Source: JACAEY01 sp049700155 (GTDB lineage: Bacteria > Nitrospirota > Thermodesulfovibrionia > Thermodesulfovibrionales > SM23-35). Taken from it: a DNA stretch of 7,700 nucleotides. The stretch's first letter is position 1; each line of letters starts with the position of its first letter. The notes under the pieces are model-generated. The model was given only the letters and a program-made list of their open reading frames with translations, made no database searches and was not told where the DNA came from. The translations under genes were made by a program, and so were the position numbers. The stretch covers positions 1 to 7,700 of the forward strand of contig JBNAVX010000112.1 in NCBI GenBank assembly GCA_049700155.1, written 5' to 3'. Positions 7,277 to 7,700 of the stretch are shown one piece after another.

Positions 7277-7700
7277 TAATCACCAAATGTTGCTCTCAAG
7301 ACCTCTTCAACAGAGGTAATACCTTCCTTTATCTTTACAAGACCGCTCATCCTCAGCGTCTTCATTCCAAGCCTGATAGCAGTTTTCTTTATCTCATCTG
7401 CTGAAGCACCCTGTAAAACCATCTCTTTGATTTCATCTTTGAGTGGCATGACTTCAAAAAGACCAATTCTTCCTTTATATCCAGAACCATTACAAGCAGG
7501 ACATCCTCTACCCCTGTAACATTTTACAGTCCTTGACTCTTCTTCTGAGAATCCTATATTCTGCAGAGCTGATGGCGGAACATCTTCTTCTTCTTTACAT
7601 TGATTGCATACCTTTCTTATAAGCCTTTGAGACACTATCAGTATAACAGATGCTGATACAAGGAATGGCTCAATCCCCATATTCAATAATCTGCTGATAC
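7276..7700 (-). CDS. PilB-type ATPase paralogue, 3' part only (cut by window edge)
   Basis: The last 140 residues of a second PilB/GspE-family ATPase. The reading frame stays open to the window edge, so the gene begins outside; internal codons near 7686 are not its start. What is visible is the C-terminal domain after the His box: ISRLLNMGIEPFLVSAS, the tetracysteine site (VCNQC and GCPAC), GSGYKGRIGLFEVMP, and the terminal GITSVEEVLR segment. Aligned without gaps to the C-terminal 136 residues of the complete PilB next to it, I count 101 identities (about 74%), so the two are tandem paralogues. The Walker motifs and any MshEN domain lie outside the window and cannot be judged. It stops with TAA overlapping the next ATG, so it is the upstream member of the same operon. 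Its role (a second extension motor, a partner subunit, or a decaying copy) is unknown; the visible part shows no damage. Confidence 0.88.
   Translation of the reverse strand, partial: ISRLLNMGIEPFLVSASVILIVSQRLIRKVCNQCKEEEDVPPSALQNIGFSEEESRTVKCYRGRGCPACNGSGYKGRIGLFEVMPLKDEIKEMVLQGASADEIKKTAIRLGMKTLRMSGLVKIKEGITSVEEVLRATFGD
7279..7284 (-). promoter_or_regulatory. Shine-Dalgarno of the second pilB, inside the upstream pilB paralogue
   Basis: The minus strand reads GGTGAT two bases before the ATG at 7276. It pairs with the GGTGAT part of the extended anti-Shine-Dalgarno region and overlaps the final Gly-Asp codons of the upstream gene. With the TAATG stop/start overlap, it favours 7276 over the in-frame ATG at 7270 and suggests translational coupling. 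Confidence 0.6.

Noticed and set aside
7276..7686. A free-standing 136-residue protein starting near 7686
   Set aside because: The frame stays open to the window edge and continues the conserved PilB sequence (ISRLL before NMGIEP), so this is the tail of a longer gene rather than a small gene.
64..7700. A previously undescribed system such as a defence or secretion island
   Set aside because: Every coding region matches a known type IV pilus component with intact motifs; novelty here is limited to the pilB duplication and the non-coding structures.

Overview
The window is a compact block of type IV pilus (T4P) genes, all read on the minus strand. In transcription order (high to low coordinates) it holds the 3' end of a first PilB-type ATPase, a complete second PilB, PilT, PilC, the sensor kinase PilS and the response regulator PilR. 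The order pilB-pilT-pilC-pilS-pilR matches the arrangement known from Geobacter and related bacteria. The DNA is clearly AT-rich, with many A/T-ending codons. That fits a low-GC Gram-negative lineage such as Nitrospirota (Thermodesulfovibrio-like) or a low-GC Desulfobacterota/Deferribacterota member. This placement is inference; there is no rRNA or other marker gene in the window.

Layout: 1-63, short palindromic DNA beyond the end of pilR; 64-1428, pilR; 1415-3049, pilS (14-bp overlap with pilR); 3050-3098, a gap almost filled by a 45-nt inverted repeat; 3099-4301, pilC; 4308-5402, pilT; 5403-5461, a 59-bp gap with the pilT ribosome binding site and nothing else I can identify; 5462-7276, the complete pilB; 7276-7700, the 3' part of the other pilB, cut by the window edge. 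No stretch longer than 63 bp lacks a gene. No RNA genes, CRISPR arrays, insertion sequences or convincing promoters were seen.

How the genes work together: PilB powers pilus extension, PilT powers retraction, and PilC is the inner-membrane platform both ATPases act on. PilS/PilR is the two-component system that, in well-studied species, switches on pilin (pilA) transcription from a sigma-54 promoter. The complete PilB carries a textbook tandem MshEN motif, so its activity is probably tuned by cyclic di-GMP. No pilA is present; if the Geobacter order holds, it would lie beyond the left edge.

The core machinery is ordinary. The points worth a second look are the tandem pilB paralogues, which share a 55-bp perfectly identical tract at the right edge; the pilC-pilS hairpin, which ends three bases before the probable TTG start of pilS; the double hairpin after pilR; and a pilT 3' end whose codons double as the pilC Shine-Dalgarno sequence.
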